Below, piece by piece: positions 1 to 7,678 of a stretch of DNA of 64,000 bases. The stretch covers positions 1 through 64,000 of the forward strand of contig NZ_KQ948863.1 of the NCBI RefSeq assembly GCF_001514215.1, read 5' to 3'. A program made the translations under genes and the position numbers. Positions within the stretch are counted from its first letter, which is position 1. Each line of letters opens with the position of its first letter. This DNA comes from Streptomyces bungoensis. GTDB lineage: Bacteria; Actinomycetota; Actinomycetes; Streptomycetales; Streptomycetaceae. The notes beneath the pieces were generated by a model that worked only from the letters and a program-made list of their open reading frames with translations, was not told where the DNA came from and did not search any database.

Positions 1-118
1 TCAAGGGCACTGGCCGGCCCTCGCCTCGGTGCGCCGGAATCGACGCTCGGCTACGTTGTGAACGGCCGGCTTGTCCACGCGGGAACCGCGGTCACCGTCG
101 CGACGACGAAGGAGGGCG

Positions 119-781
119 ATGACACGCCCCTATCCTCCTGAGCCATGGCGTCTGCGCGGGGACATGCACGTCGCACTCTGGCTCGTGCCCGGCGACGACC
201 TGCCTCGCTGGCCGCTGCCCGAGGGAGTCCACGCCGTGTCGCCGGGCGGGCGGCGACGCCTGCTGGTCACGTTCTGGGTGGACTACCGGAGCGGCGGGGA
301 TCTTGCCTACCGTGAACTGCTCGTCGCGGTCGTGGTCCGCCGGGCGGCTCGTCTCGCGGCCACGGCGGTACAGGTCTGGGTCGACGACGAACGCTCCCTG
401 GCCGGAGGACGCCGGCTGTGGGCCATTCCCAAAGAGCCGGCCACGTTCGACTTCCAGCCGCTGCCCCTCACCCGGCACCGCGCCCGGGGGCTGCGCGCCG
501 CGATGACCCTGGAAGGCCCCTCCCGGGGAGAGCCGGATGCGTCAGTGCGGTGCCAGGACCTGCTGCGCCTTCCCCTGCGGCTGTCCGTGCGGGCCCATCT
601 GCTGCAACGCCGAGACGACGGTACGGTCTGCCGGGTGCCGCTGCGCCTGGCCGGCCGGCCGTCACTCAGCCGGACCCGCCTGCGGGTCCGGCCCGACGGG
701 CCGCTGGCCCACCTCTCCGGTCACAGGCCCGTCGCGGCCGTGTCCCTGCGCGACTTCCGCTTCACGGTCGGTTCCGCCTGA
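119..781 (+). CDS. acetoacetate decarboxylase-like protein
   Basis: The protein is 220 aa. A stretch near residues 110-125 reads GGRRLWAIPKEPATFDF, which resembles the conserved G-R-x-x-W-x-x-P-K block of the acetoacetate decarboxylase (ADC) superfamily; the lysine there is the candidate Schiff-base residue. Members decarboxylate or bind small beta-keto acids, and many actinobacterial members are uncharacterised. I chose the ATG at 119 because a GGAGGG ribosome binding site lies just upstream; an in-frame upstream ATG at 71 would add an Arg/Ser-rich leader with no such site. The gene stands alone, facing a convergent deaminase gene. The family call is by motif only, and the substrate is unknown. 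Confidence 0.6.
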   Translation: MTRPYPPEPWRLRGDMHVALWLVPGDDLPRWPLPEGVHAVSPGGRRRLLVTFWVDYRSGGDLAYRELLVAVVVRRAARLAATAVQVWVDDERSLAGGRRLWAIPKEPATFDFQPLPLTRHRARGLRAAMTLEGPSRGEPDASVRCQDLLRLPLRLSVRAHLLQRRDDGTVCRVPLRLAGRPSLSRTRLRVRPDGPLAHLSGHRPVAAVSLRDFRFTVGSA

Positions 782-864
782 CCGGTCGCGATCACCCGCC
801 GGTGCCGGATGCCGCCGGGCGGCGAGGGCCATGGCGAGCGGACACCTCGGCGTACTCGGTCGTG

Positions 865-1302
865 TCAGCCCGTGCTGTGCGGTGGGGGCTTCTCGGTTTC
901 GAGCTGGTGGTCGGCCCAGACGTAGCTCTCGGGCAGCAGATCGGTGATGAGGACGGTCCGGACGCGGTCGCCCGTGCCGACGATGACCTTGAGGCCGGGG
1001 AAGTAGTCGAGCAGGACCTGCCGGCACCGGCCGCACGGAGGGACGACCCCTCGGCCGCGGTCGCCCACGGCGACGATCACGTCCAGATCGTAGGCGCCCT
1101 GGGCGGCCGCCGTGCCGACGAGGACCAACTCGGCGCAGGGTCCTCCGGTGAAGTGGTACGCGTTTACCGCGGTGACGATCCGGCCGTCCCGGGCGCGGGC
1201 CGCGGCCGCCATGGTGTGGTTGTCGCCCCGGCAGCGTGTGCGAGCGACGTGGGCCGCGGCCTGGATGAGTTCGTGGTCGACCGGGTGGGGGAGCGGGGTC
1301 AT
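865..1302 (-). CDS. cytidine deaminase family protein
   Basis: A 145-aa zinc hydrolase of the cytidine/blasticidin-S deaminase fold. The zinc-binding and catalytic elements are visible: a PCAE segment (zinc ligand Cys plus catalytic Glu) near the middle and PCGRCRQ (the PCxxC pair) about 35 residues later. It should hydrolyse the amino group of a cytosine-type nucleoside in the cytosol. The segment GGPCAE and the short length resemble the blasticidin-S deaminase subgroup as much as housekeeping Cdd, so nucleoside salvage and antibiotic detoxification are both possible. The ATG at 1302 follows GAGG; the longer frame extends back to 1455 but its N-terminus has no family similarity. Confidence 0.8.
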   Translation of the reverse strand: MTPLPHPVDHELIQAAAHVARTRCRGDNHTMAAAARARDGRIVTAVNAYHFTGGPCAELVLVGTAAAQGAYDLDVIVAVGDRGRGVVPPCGRCRQVLLDYFPGLKVIVGTGDRVRTVLITDLLPESYVWADHQLETEKPPPHSTG

Positions 1303-1486
1303 CTTCTTTGCCTCGGTCGCATGTCGGAGAACGCCGGCCCCATGACGAGGGCGCGCAACCGGATGGCGGCGGCTGCTCAACTGGAGCCGTGAGTGGACTT
1401 TTTGGGCAGGCAACTCCGTCGGTACGCCGCGCTTGGCATTCTCCTGGCGGGGCATACGGGCCTCACCCTACAAGAGGAGCCCCGTC

Positions 1487-1654
1487 ATGCTCGGTCTGGT
1501 CGCAGCAGCCCTGTTCTTCATCTCGTTTCTCATCAACGCGGCGGACATCAGCACCAACCACGTTTTCTCGTCCGTCAACATCATGCTTCTGGGATTGACC
1601 GCTCTGGCTCTGCACGTCGCGGGAATCGGGAGCGGCTGGTCCCGCAGACGCTGA
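1487..1654 (+). CDS. small membrane protein
   Basis: A 55-aa hydrophobic protein. Two likely transmembrane segments are visible: residues about 2-18 (LGLVAAALFFISFLI) and about 28-46 (NIMLLGLTALALHVAGIG), ending in a basic WSRRR tail. The ATG at 1487 is chosen because AAGAGGAG lies at a good distance upstream; an in-frame ATG at 1433 would add a hydrophilic leader lacking a site. A strong bidirectional hairpin follows. I do not recognise a named family; similar short two-helix proteins are common and uncharacterised in Streptomyces. Confidence 0.6.
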   Translation: MLGLVAAALFFISFLINAADISTNHVFSSVNIMLLGLTALALHVAGIGSGWSRRR

Positions 1655-1664
1655 CCAGCGGCGT

Positions 1665-1701
1665 GCGGCGGGGCCCTCCCACCCCCTGAGGGCCCCGCCG
1701 C
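1665..1701. terminator. bidirectional rho-independent-type hairpin
   Basis: A perfect 13-bp GC-rich inverted repeat (1665-1677 with 1689-1701) with an 11-nt loop lies between the convergent genes ending at 1654 (+) and 1717 (-). There is no U tract, which is usual for streptomycete terminators. Confidence 0.75.
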
Positions 1702-1716
1702 GACAGCTCTTCGGAA

Positions 1717-2235
1717 TCACAGGTCGCGGGTGCACACGTGGCCGCGGTCCCAGGGCGCTTTGCCGCCGTTGCACATCACCACCGTCCAGCCCCGGGTGTT
1801 CTTGTCGCCCGCGTAGTAGTGGACCTTCCCCGAGGAATAACCCGCCTTGGCCAGGGGGCCGTACCAGACGTGGTGCCAGCCGGTCACCGACAAGTCCCAC
1901 TCCTGCAGGTAGACCCGGACCTCCTTGTGATCGTTCTTCTTGTCCCTGACGTAGGAGCGGTCGTAGTCGATGCGTGCGTGGTTGCTGTTGTCCCAGCAGA
2001 TCTTGAACTCGGTGTAGCCCCAGGCCGTGTTGCCCGAGCCGTACCGGTAGTGGGGCCAGTTCCGGCCGCAGGTACGCACCGCCTGTGAAGCTGCCCGGGT
2101 GAGGGTGGCGGTCTGTGACGTGGGGTGCTGCCGGGGCGCGTTCTCAGCCTGTGCGGCGGCTGCGCCGGTGAGGGCCGGCGCGGCGGCGAGTGCGGTGCCG
2201 GCTGCCACCAGGACGGTGTGCTGGAACATGTTCAT
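1717..2235 (-). CDS. secreted protein of unknown function
   Basis: A 172-aa protein. Residues 1-28 form a signal peptide: hydrophobic core VLVAAGTALAAAPALTGAAAA with a likely AxA cleavage near AAAAQA. The mature part carries paired cysteines (VRTCG, KICWD, VVMCNG, HVCTRD) and many aromatic residues, which suggests a small disulfide-stabilised extracellular domain. The start ATG at 2235 is preceded by AAAGGAA. The same frame extends much further upstream but that part is out of character. No catalytic motif was recognised. Confidence 0.7.
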   Translation of the reverse strand: MNMFQHTVLVAAGTALAAAPALTGAAAAQAENAPRQHPTSQTATLTRAASQAVRTCGRNWPHYRYGSGNTAWGYTEFKICWDNSNHARIDYDRSYVRDKKNDHKEVRVYLQEWDLSVTGWHHVWYGPLAKAGYSSGKVHYYAGDKNTRGWTVVMCNGGKAPWDRGHVCTRDL

Positions 2236-2486
2236 GACCCGGTTCCTTTCTGACCTGAGGGGTGTCGGTGGCGGGACGACCGACTGCGGGTGCGTGCCAC
2301 GCCTTCCACCGTCACCGCCTCGGCTCGTCCGAAGCCGCCGGCCAGAGGTAAACCACCTATGAAGGTGGTCCGGTTGCGGGCCCGGGCGGCGGCGAACGCC
2401 CGGGCGCACACCCCGACCCGAGGCGGGCGAGGCGGATGTGTACGCACGGTGCACGGTGGCGACCGCGCGGGGAGCGCCTGAGGTCG

Positions 2487-3449
2487 TCAGGGCTGGTCCG
2501 TCACGGCGGCGGTGAGACGCGCCGCCAGTGCCGTGACCGCGGCACGCAGTTCCCGGCCGCCCTCGACGCGGAACGCGAACGGTATCCTCGCGAGCCACTC
2601 CTGCGCGTACATGGCCGGGTTGCGGGTGCTGCCGACCAGCACGCAGCCGTCCCCGAGGGAATCGAGTCGCCCCATGGGCGGCCGGACCCAGGGGGCGACC
2701 TCGGCCGGAGGAGCGTCGAACACCACGCGGGTGGGGAACTCCCATCCGAGGCCCAGGTGCTCCTCCAGCACGGTCACCGCGTCCAGGTCTTCGGGCGGTC
2801 GGAAGCCGTGTTCGGTCCGCCGGACCGCGCGGACCCGGTCGACGCGGTAGGTGCGGATCGCGTTCGCGCGATGGGAGTGGCACAGCAGGTACCAGCGCCC
2901 GTAGCGGACGACGAGGGACCAGGGATCCACCTCCGCCTCCCACTCGTTGCCTGCCTCGCTGCGGTAGGTGAGCCCCACGCGGTGCCGGGCCGCGACGGCG
3001 CCGACGAGTTCGCTGGTGACGGCCGGATCAGGGCGGGCCGAATAGGGGTCCGGCGCGGCCGACGCGTACTGCCGCAGCAGGGCCGCCTGCCGGCCGACGC
3101 CCTCCGGCAGTGCCTTGACGACCTTGCCCAGGGCGGTGCCGACCAGGTCGCCGGCATCGGCCGCGGCCGGCTGGCCGCTGAGCACCGCCATCACCAGCCC
3201 GAGGGCCTCGGCCTGAGTGAAGTGCACGGGGGGCAGTCTCATCCCGCGCCCCAGCCGGTATCCGCCGTGCGGTCCGCGGGCCGATTCCACGGGGATGCCG
3301 GCCTCGCGCAGTATCCCGACGTACCGGCGCGCGGCGCGCTCCGTGACGCCCAGCCGCCCAGCGAGTTCGCCGGCCGTCGTGCCGGGGCGGGTCCGGAGGA
3401 TGTCCAGGGTGCGCAGCGCTCGCGCGGTGGGGCTGAGATCGTTCGGCAC
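2487..3449 (-). CDS. HTH/WYL-domain transcriptional regulator
   Basis: A 320-aa YafY-type regulator. Residues about 8-60 form a winged helix-turn-helix (TAGELAGRLGVTERAARRYVGILREAGIPVES). A WYL ligand-sensing domain covers about residues 140-215; its hallmark is visible in DPWSLVVRYGRWYLLCH and a following RTYRVDRV segment. A WCX-like C-terminal region follows. The start is a GTG at 3449 with little upstream Shine-Dalgarno character. It is divergent from the alpha/beta hydrolase at 3597 with about 147 nt between them, so the hydrolase promoter is its most likely target besides its own. WYL proteins bind small ligands or nucleic acids; the effector here is unknown. Confidence 0.85.
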   Translation of the reverse strand: MPNDLSPTARALRTLDILRTRPGTTAGELAGRLGVTERAARRYVGILREAGIPVESARGPHGGYRLGRGMRLPPVHFTQAEALGLVMAVLSGQPAAADAGDLVGTALGKVVKALPEGVGRQAALLRQYASAAPDPYSARPDPAVTSELVGAVAARHRVGLTYRSEAGNEWEAEVDPWSLVVRYGRWYLLCHSHRANAIRTYRVDRVRAVRRTEHGFRPPEDLDAVTVLEEHLGLGWEFPTRVVFDAPPAEVAPWVRPPMGRLDSLGDGCVLVGSTRNPAMYAQEWLARIPFAFRVEGGRELRAAVTALAARLTAAVTDQP

Positions 3450-3596
3450 GGAAGCAGGCTAATCGCCGCGCCGGGATCGGGGCGTGCGCCGGACTTCGCC
3501 GAGGGCCCTGGACGGTCGCCCCGGGAAACCGGCAGTGGATCGTCCGGATCTCCTCCTACGGTGGCACCCCGTCAAGCGGAAGAAGGGGAACTGATT

Positions 3597-4283
3597 ATGG
3601 ACATCCTGCTCATCGGCGGCCTGTGGCTGAACGGATCCGTGTGGGGCCGCGTCGCCTCCGGGCTCGAGGCGCTCGGCCATCGGCCCGTGCCGCTCACTCT
3701 CCCGGGACAGGGGGACGGCTCCGTGTCCGCCACGCTCGACGAGCAGGTGGAGGCGGTGCTCTCCGCGGTGGACGCGGCGCCCGGCAAGGTGATGGTGGTG
3801 GGGCATTCCGCCGCCTGCACGCTGGCCTGGCTGGTCGCCGACCGGCGGCCGCAGCGGCTGGCCAAGGTGGTTCTCATCGGTGGCTTCCCGTCCCCCCATG
3901 GCCGGCCGTACGCCGACTTCTTCGAGGTGAGGGACGGTGTCATGCCCTTCCCCGGCTGGACTCCGTTCGAAGGGCCGGACGCCGCCGACCTCGACGATGA
4001 GGCCAGGCGGGAACTGGCGCAGGCCGCGATCCCCGTGCCCGAGGGGGTGGCGAGGGGCGTCGTGCGGCTGGCGGACGACCGGCGGTTCGACGTCCCGGTG
4101 GTGGTCGTGTGCCCGGAGTTCACGCCCGCTCAGGCGCGGGAGTGCATCGACGCCGGTGACGTTCCGGAGCTCGCCCGGGCCAAGCGCGTCGACTTCACCG
4201 ACATCGACTCCGGCCACTGGCCCATGGTCACCAAGCCCGCCGAGCTGGCCCGGATCCTGGCTGCGGCCGCTGACGCGTCCTGA
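3597..4283 (+). CDS. alpha/beta-fold hydrolase
   Basis: A 228-aa soluble hydrolase. The nucleophile elbow is visible as VVGHSAAC near residue 67 (Ser within G-H-S-A-A), and a C-terminal DSGHWP carries the likely catalytic His near residue 206. Its length fits lid-poor alpha/beta hydrolases acting on esters or lactones. The ATG at 3597 is preceded by a GAAGAAGGGG site. It is transcribed divergently from the WYL regulator, which suggests substrate-induced expression. A very strong hairpin follows the stop. The substrate cannot be read from the sequence. Confidence 0.8.
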   Translation: MDILLIGGLWLNGSVWGRVASGLEALGHRPVPLTLPGQGDGSVSATLDEQVEAVLSAVDAAPGKVMVVGHSAACTLAWLVADRRPQRLAKVVLIGGFPSPHGRPYADFFEVRDGVMPFPGWTPFEGPDAADLDDEARRELAQAAIPVPEGVARGVVRLADDRRFDVPVVVVCPEFTPAQARECIDAGDVPELARAKRVDFTDIDSGHWPMVTKPAELARILAAAADAS

Positions 4284-4306
4284 GGCGACTCTGCGTTTCG
4301 CCCGGC

Positions 4307-4350
4307 GCACGTGTGAGGGGGCCCCGGCACCGGGGCCCCCTCACACGTGC
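4307..4350. terminator. long perfect-hairpin bidirectional terminator
   Basis: The 21-bp arms at 4307-4327 and 4330-4350 are perfect inverted repeats separated by only 2 nt. The hairpin sits between the hydrolase stop (4283, +) and the CsbD stop (4366, -), so it can serve both convergent genes. Confidence 0.85.
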
Positions 4351-4365
4351 GTGCTCTGGGGACGG

Positions 4366-4539
4366 TCAGTGCCGACCGGTCTGCTTCAGCGACTCCTTGG
4401 CCTCGCGGGCGTTGCCCGCGGCCTCGGCCGCGTGCCCCTTGGCGATCAGCTTCTCGTTGCCCGTGGCGCGTCCGGCTGCCTGGGCGGCCTTGCCGACGAC
4501 CTTTTCGGCCTTGGCCCGTGCCTTCTCACTGGCGGCCAT
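4366..4539 (-). CDS. CsbD-family stress protein
   Basis: A 57-aa highly charged, Ala/Lys/Glu-rich protein: it starts MAASEKARAKAEKVVGKAAQ and continues with GRATGNEKLIAKGHAAEAAG. The paired K-x-G-x-A-x-x-x-G pattern is typical of CsbD-like proteins, which are sigma-B-controlled general stress proteins in Bacillus and are induced by osmotic stress in actinomycetes. The ATG at 4539 follows a GAGGAGG site. The upstream sequence holds a sigma-B-like promoter (4587-4610), in keeping with the family. The molecular role is unknown. Confidence 0.85.
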   Translation of the reverse strand: MAASEKARAKAEKVVGKAAQAAGRATGNEKLIAKGHAAEAAGNAREAKESLKQTGRH

Positions 4540-4586
4540 GCTGCTCACCCTCCTCGGTTTCCGGTATGGGGTCCTGGCTGTGCGCG

Positions 4587-4610
4587 TGACCCGCGACGGC
4601 GTCGGTAAAC
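4587..4610 (-). promoter_or_regulatory. candidate sigma-B-type promoter of the csbD-like gene
   Basis: On the minus strand the order is GTTTAC (4610-4605), 12 nt, then GGGTCA (4592-4587), close to the general-stress consensus GTTT-N12-16-GGGTA. The -10 lies about 48 nt before the csbD-like start. Found by pattern only. Confidence 0.45.
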
Positions 4611-4728
4611 CCAAGGCCGAAGCAGCGTGTTGGGTGACCGGCCGCGCGGAACCGTGGTGCATCGAACACCGGGGAGGGGGAAGCGCATGTGGCGGGCCCG
4701 TGCCCTGCATCTCGCGGAAGTAACTCAT

Positions 4729-4755
4729 GTTTTGAGTGCTTGTAGGAGTGGGATA
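4729..4755 (+). promoter_or_regulatory. candidate sigma-B-type promoter of the small hydrophobic protein
   Basis: GTTTTG (4729-4734), 15 nt, then GGGATA (4750-4755) resembles the stress-sigma consensus, and the -10 is about 31 nt before the ATG at 4787. It mirrors the promoter on the other strand, so both stress genes may be induced together. Confidence 0.45.
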
Positions 4756-4786
4756 AGGGCATTCGATGATCAGGAGGTTGATGACG

Positions 4787-4957
4787 ATGGTTCCCCTGCT
4801 TCTGGTTCTTCTGCTGGCTCTGATCCTCTTCGGCGCGGGCTTCGCGTTGAAGGCGCTGTGGTGGATCGCGGTGATCGTGCTGGTCGTATGGCTGCTGGGC
4901 TTCGTCGTCCGCTCGGCGGACGGCACAGGCCGCAGGGGCCGCTGGTACCGCTGGTAG
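4787..4957 (+). CDS. small hydrophobic membrane protein
   Basis: A 56-aa protein that is almost wholly hydrophobic for its first 40 residues (MVPLLLVLLLALILFGAGFA, then ALWWIAVIVLVVWLLGFVV) and ends in a basic tail (GTGRRGRWYRW). It fits two packed transmembrane helices with a cytoplasmic tail, a frequent short 'hydrophobic protein' of Streptomyces. I chose the ATG at 4787 because AGGAGG lies 9 nt upstream; in-frame ATGs at 4766 and 4781 are too far from or too close to that site. It is divergent from the CsbD-like gene and probably stress-induced. Function unknown. Confidence 0.65.
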   Translation: MVPLLLVLLLALILFGAGFALKALWWIAVIVLVVWLLGFVVRSADGTGRRGRWYRW

Positions 4958-5003
4958 ACAGGCCCTCGGCGCGTGGAGCGCCACGGGTGGCGGAGATCGA
5001 CGC

Positions 5004-5031
5004 GGGGCCCGGCCGGGTGCGGCCGGGCCCC
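5004..5031. terminator. GC-rich hairpin terminator
   Basis: Perfect 11-bp arms (5004-5014 and 5021-5031) with a 6-nt loop lie 46 nt after the stop of the small hydrophobic protein. Confidence 0.7.
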
Positions 5032-5115
5032 ACGTCGTGGCGCCGGAGCGCATCCTGATTCGGGCGGCGGGGACGGATCGGGCGTATCGGGTGCGTCGGC
5101 GGGTACGTGTGCCAT

Positions 5116-5176
5116 GCACCGGCCCCGCGGACGCAGCAGTGGAACCTGCGCCTCCTTATGTCTGCGGGGCCGGTGC
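5116..5176. repeat. large inverted repeat (17-bp stem)
   Basis: The arms 5116-5132 and 5160-5176 pair over 17 bp (13 perfect, one G-T wobble, then three more pairs) around a 27-nt loop. It may be a second terminator or a remnant of a mobile structure. Confidence 0.5.
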
Positions 5177-5269
5177 TCCAGATCCGGCGCGCCGGCGGGT
5201 CGACCGGAGTGCCCCGGCGGATCCCGCTGAAGCCCCCTTCGGGGTGGGTGCGGGGCCGGTGCAGCATGA

Positions 5270-5398
5270 TGGCCCACCGTCCTGGGCACCGGCCGGCGGC
5301 TCTTCCCGGCCGACGGCGCCCGCACCGAGCCGGAGTGCCTGGCCGCCGAGCGGGTCGGTGCCGCCGTCCTCACCCGCCACCGCAGGCCCGCCCGATGA
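5270..5398 (+). pseudogene. remnant of a RibD_C/dihydrofolate-reductase-like gene
   Basis: In the frame that contains 5279 the sequence reads VLGTGRRLFPADGARTEPE and runs on to a TGA at 5398. This matches the usual C-terminal end of small RibD_C (DHFR-like) proteins, which typically carry V-L-G-x-G-x-R-L-F followed by an x-T-x-x-x-L segment. A stop codon lies in the same frame at 5267-5269 and no start precedes it, so only the last ~40 codons survive. An intact family member is found at 53817-54407. The identification rests on one short motif. Confidence 0.4.
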
Positions 5399-5623
5399 CC
5401 GCCCGTGCCGCCGGTGTCCCGGTGGCTCGCAGGGCGTAGGGACGAGTCGGGCCGGCGGGCGGCAGGGTGCGCTTCGGGGCGAGCGGGCCGTCGCCCGGGA
5501 ACCCGGATGCTCGAGCGGACCAGTGGCCGGCACCCGGCCGGACGTCGAACCGCTGGTCCTGCCTCCCGACGGCTAACGTGTCGGAGAGTGGGGGCAGCGC
5601 TCGAAGGAGAGGGGCCGGGCACG

Positions 5624-6490
5624 GTGCAGGCGCCGGAGGTTCCGCGTGCGGTGGCCGCAGCCCTGTCGATCGCCTCGTCACTCGGCCTGGCCGCCGACGA
5701 CCCGGTCGTTCTCCATGACTCGAACAAGCTCACTCTGCGTCTGCTGCCGTGCGACGTCCTGGCCCGGGTGGCACCCGCGGCGGACCAGGTCGCGCGGTTC
5801 GAAGTCGACCTCGCTCAGCGGCTCGTCGCATCCGGCTGCCCGGTGGCTGCTCCCGAGCCCCGGGTGGAGCCGCGCGTCCACGAGCGAGACGGCTTCGTGG
5901 TCACGCTGTGGACCTACCACGCGCCCGTGCCACCCCGAGAGGTCGCACCGGCCGACTACGCCGGCGCGCTCGAGCGGCTCCATGCCGGCATGCGCGCGCT
6001 CGAGGTCCCGGCGCCGCACTGGACGGATCGGGTCGAGCGGGCGCGACGACTCGTGGCGGACCACGACCGCACCCCGGCGCTCGCCGACGCGGACCGGGAG
6101 CTGCTCGGCGACACGTTGCGAAGCCTGGCACGGGTGATCGGCGAGCGCGGCGGCACCGAGCAGCTGCTGCACGGAGAGCCCCACCCGGGCAACGTGCTCG
6201 GCACGAAGAACGGGCCGCTGTTCATCGACCTGGAGACGTGTTGCCGCGGGCCCGTCGTGTTCGACCTCGCCCATGCCCCCGAAGAGGTCGGCGAGCACTA
6301 CCCGGGGGTCGATCGAGATGTGCTGCGCGCCTGCCGGATCCTCGTGCTGGCGATGATCACGGCGTGGCGCTGGGACCGGGGCGATCAACTCCCCGACGGG
6401 CTCAGGCTGGGCCGCGAGTGGCTCGGCCGCATCCGGGCGGCCCGGGAGGGCGAAGGAGGGACATGCAGCCCCGGCCCTGGGAAGAAGTGA
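5624..6490 (+). CDS. aminoglycoside phosphotransferase (APH)-family protein
   Basis: A 288-aa kinase-fold protein. The catalytic loop HGEPHPGN is near residues 185-192 (in the family H-G-D/E-x-H-x-x-N) and the metal-binding segment is LFIDLETCC about 12 residues later, with Glu in place of the first family Asp and an ID-x-E in place of DFG/IDW. Members phosphorylate aminoglycosides, choline, homoserine or other small hydroxyl compounds, so antibiotic resistance is not proven. The start is uncertain: GTG 5624 follows AAGGAGAGGGG, while an in-frame GTG at 5588 would add 12 residues. Its end overlaps the next gene by 28 nt, so the two are co-transcribed and probably coupled in translation. Confidence 0.75.
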   Translation: MQAPEVPRAVAAALSIASSLGLAADDPVVLHDSNKLTLRLLPCDVLARVAPAADQVARFEVDLAQRLVASGCPVAAPEPRVEPRVHERDGFVVTLWTYHAPVPPREVAPADYAGALERLHAGMRALEVPAPHWTDRVERARRLVADHDRTPALADADRELLGDTLRSLARVIGERGGTEQLLHGEPHPGNVLGTKNGPLFIDLETCCRGPVVFDLAHAPEEVGEHYPGVDRDVLRACRILVLAMITAWRWDRGDQLPDGLRLGREWLGRIRAAREGEGGTCSPGPGKK

Positions 6491-7131
6491 TCCACGCCGC
6501 CGAGCTTCCGGCCAGGCTGCGGCACGTCTACTGGATCGGTGGCGGGAGCGGGGCGGGCAAGTCGACGACCGCCCGCCGGCTCGCGGAGCGCTACGGGTGG
6601 CACCTGTACATGACCGACGACGTGATGGCGGACCACGCCGCGCGCACCACCCGCGAGGACGCGCCCCTCCTGCACCGGTTCCTCGCCATGAGCATGGACG
6701 ACCGCTGGGTGAACCGCTCACCGAAGGACATGTTCGAGACGTTCCACTGGTTCCGGGGCGAGGGCTTCGGCCTGATCGTCGAGGATCTGCTCCGCCTGCC
6801 CCGGGAGCCGTGCGTCCTCGTCGAGGGATTCCGTCTGCTTCCGCACCTCGTGAAGCCGCTGCTCGCCGTACCCGAGCAGGCCGTCTGGCTCCTGCCGACA
6901 CCCGAATTCCGCCAGTCGGCCTTCCTGGGCCGGTCGGCGCCGGGGGAGGGGTTCGTGTGGAGGACCAGCGATCCGGCACGGGCCGGCCGCAACCTCGCCG
7001 AACGTGATCGCATGTTCACCGGAAGCCTTCGGGAGGAGACCGAGCGTCTGCGACTGCGGGCCGTCCAGGTCGACACCACGATGACGGAGGAGGATCTGGC
7101 CGAGCAGGTGATCAGGGCGTTCCGGCTCTGA
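6463..7131 (+). CDS. P-loop ATP/GTP-binding (kinase-like) protein
   Basis: A 222-aa protein with a Walker A motif GGGSGAGKST at about residues 26-35, followed by a Tyr/Asp segment (YGWHLYMTDDVM) and a Walker-B-like hydrophobic strand CVLVEGFRLL. This layout suits AAA-type nucleoside or small-molecule kinases of the P-loop class. The ATG at 6463 follows GAAGGAGGG and lies inside the end of the phosphotransferase gene (28-nt overlap), which suggests a functional pair. The substrate is not evident. Confidence 0.75.
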   Translation: MQPRPWEEVIHAAELPARLRHVYWIGGGSGAGKSTTARRLAERYGWHLYMTDDVMADHAARTTREDAPLLHRFLAMSMDDRWVNRSPKDMFETFHWFRGEGFGLIVEDLLRLPREPCVLVEGFRLLPHLVKPLLAVPEQAVWLLPTPEFRQSAFLGRSAPGEGFVWRTSDPARAGRNLAERDRMFTGSLREETERLRLRAVQVDTTMTEEDLAEQVIRAFRL

Positions 7132-7231
7132 CGGCGGCACACAATGGTGAAACTCTGACAAACGGATGCATAAGGGTCGCACTGTCGGGGGACTCGCTCG
7201 ACGGAATCCCCACAGAACGGAGACCCATCGA

Positions 7232-7510
7232 ATGATCATCAAGAAGATGCACGAAATGGGCATCCGCAGCGAACACGCGTACATGGCGGGCCTGGCCTCC
7301 ATCGGCTTCAGCATCGCCGCCTGGGCCGGCAGCCTCAAGGCCGAAGCCGGGATGGGCCTCGACCGGGCCGACCGATGGGGCATCTTCGTCGGCGAATGGG
7401 CGCCGACCTTCTTCGGTCTCGGCCTCGCCCTCTCGCACTACGAACAGCAGGACGGCACCCTGACCGCCGCCAATGTCCACGAGCTGCGGGAGAAGCAGAA
7501 GGCCGGCTGA
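7232..7510 (+). CDS. small membrane protein
   Basis: A 92-aa protein with two likely membrane segments: about residues 17-35 (AYMAGLASIGFSIAAWAG) and 52-68 (WAPTFFGLGLALSHYE), then a charged tail ending LREKQKAG. The ATG at 7232 has a GGAG upstream; an in-frame ATG at 7166 would add a polar leader. Similar proteins are annotated only as hypothetical in Streptomyces. It is the last gene before the peptide cluster. Confidence 0.6.
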   Translation: MIIKKMHEMGIRSEHAYMAGLASIGFSIAAWAGSLKAEAGMGLDRADRWGIFVGEWAPTFFGLGLALSHYEQQDGTLTAANVHELREKQKAG

Positions 7511-7525
7511 GCCGGTACCGCGATC

Positions 7526-7556
7526 GCGCCCGTCTCCGGCCCACGGGGGCGGGCGC
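7526..7556. terminator. weak hairpin after the small membrane gene
   Basis: Seven-bp arms (7526-7532 and 7550-7556) flank a 17-nt loop, 16 nt after the stop at 7510. Confidence 0.35.
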
Positions 7557-7678
7557 TCCGCCGCTCGGGGGGGCGAGTCCCGGACGGCGGGCCCTCGACG
7601 GCCGGCAGGCGTTACCGTACGGTCGACGGTGATCACGCCAGGCCGGCCGGGCACGCGCCCCGGTCGCAGGGAGAAAGG

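Larger units (their letters stand above)
5032..5623. other. gene-poor interval
   Basis: Between the terminator at 5031 and the phosphotransferase start at 5624 I see no intact gene. The interval holds a large inverted repeat (5116-5176) and a decayed reductase fragment (5270-5398). Open frames here, such as one from 5037 to 5576 on the plus strand, have low-complexity Pro/Arg/Ala translations without recognisable domains. It looks like gene decay. Confidence 0.5.

Noticed and set aside
418..1392. A 324-aa plus-strand frame overlapping the ADC-like and deaminase genes
   Set aside because: The deaminase on the opposite strand carries real zinc-site motifs, and this frame has only Pro/Ala/Arg-rich text.
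5037..5576. Plus-strand frame of 179 aa in the gene-poor interval
   Set aside because: No motif and Pro/Arg/Ala composition; the only family-like text in the interval lies in another frame.
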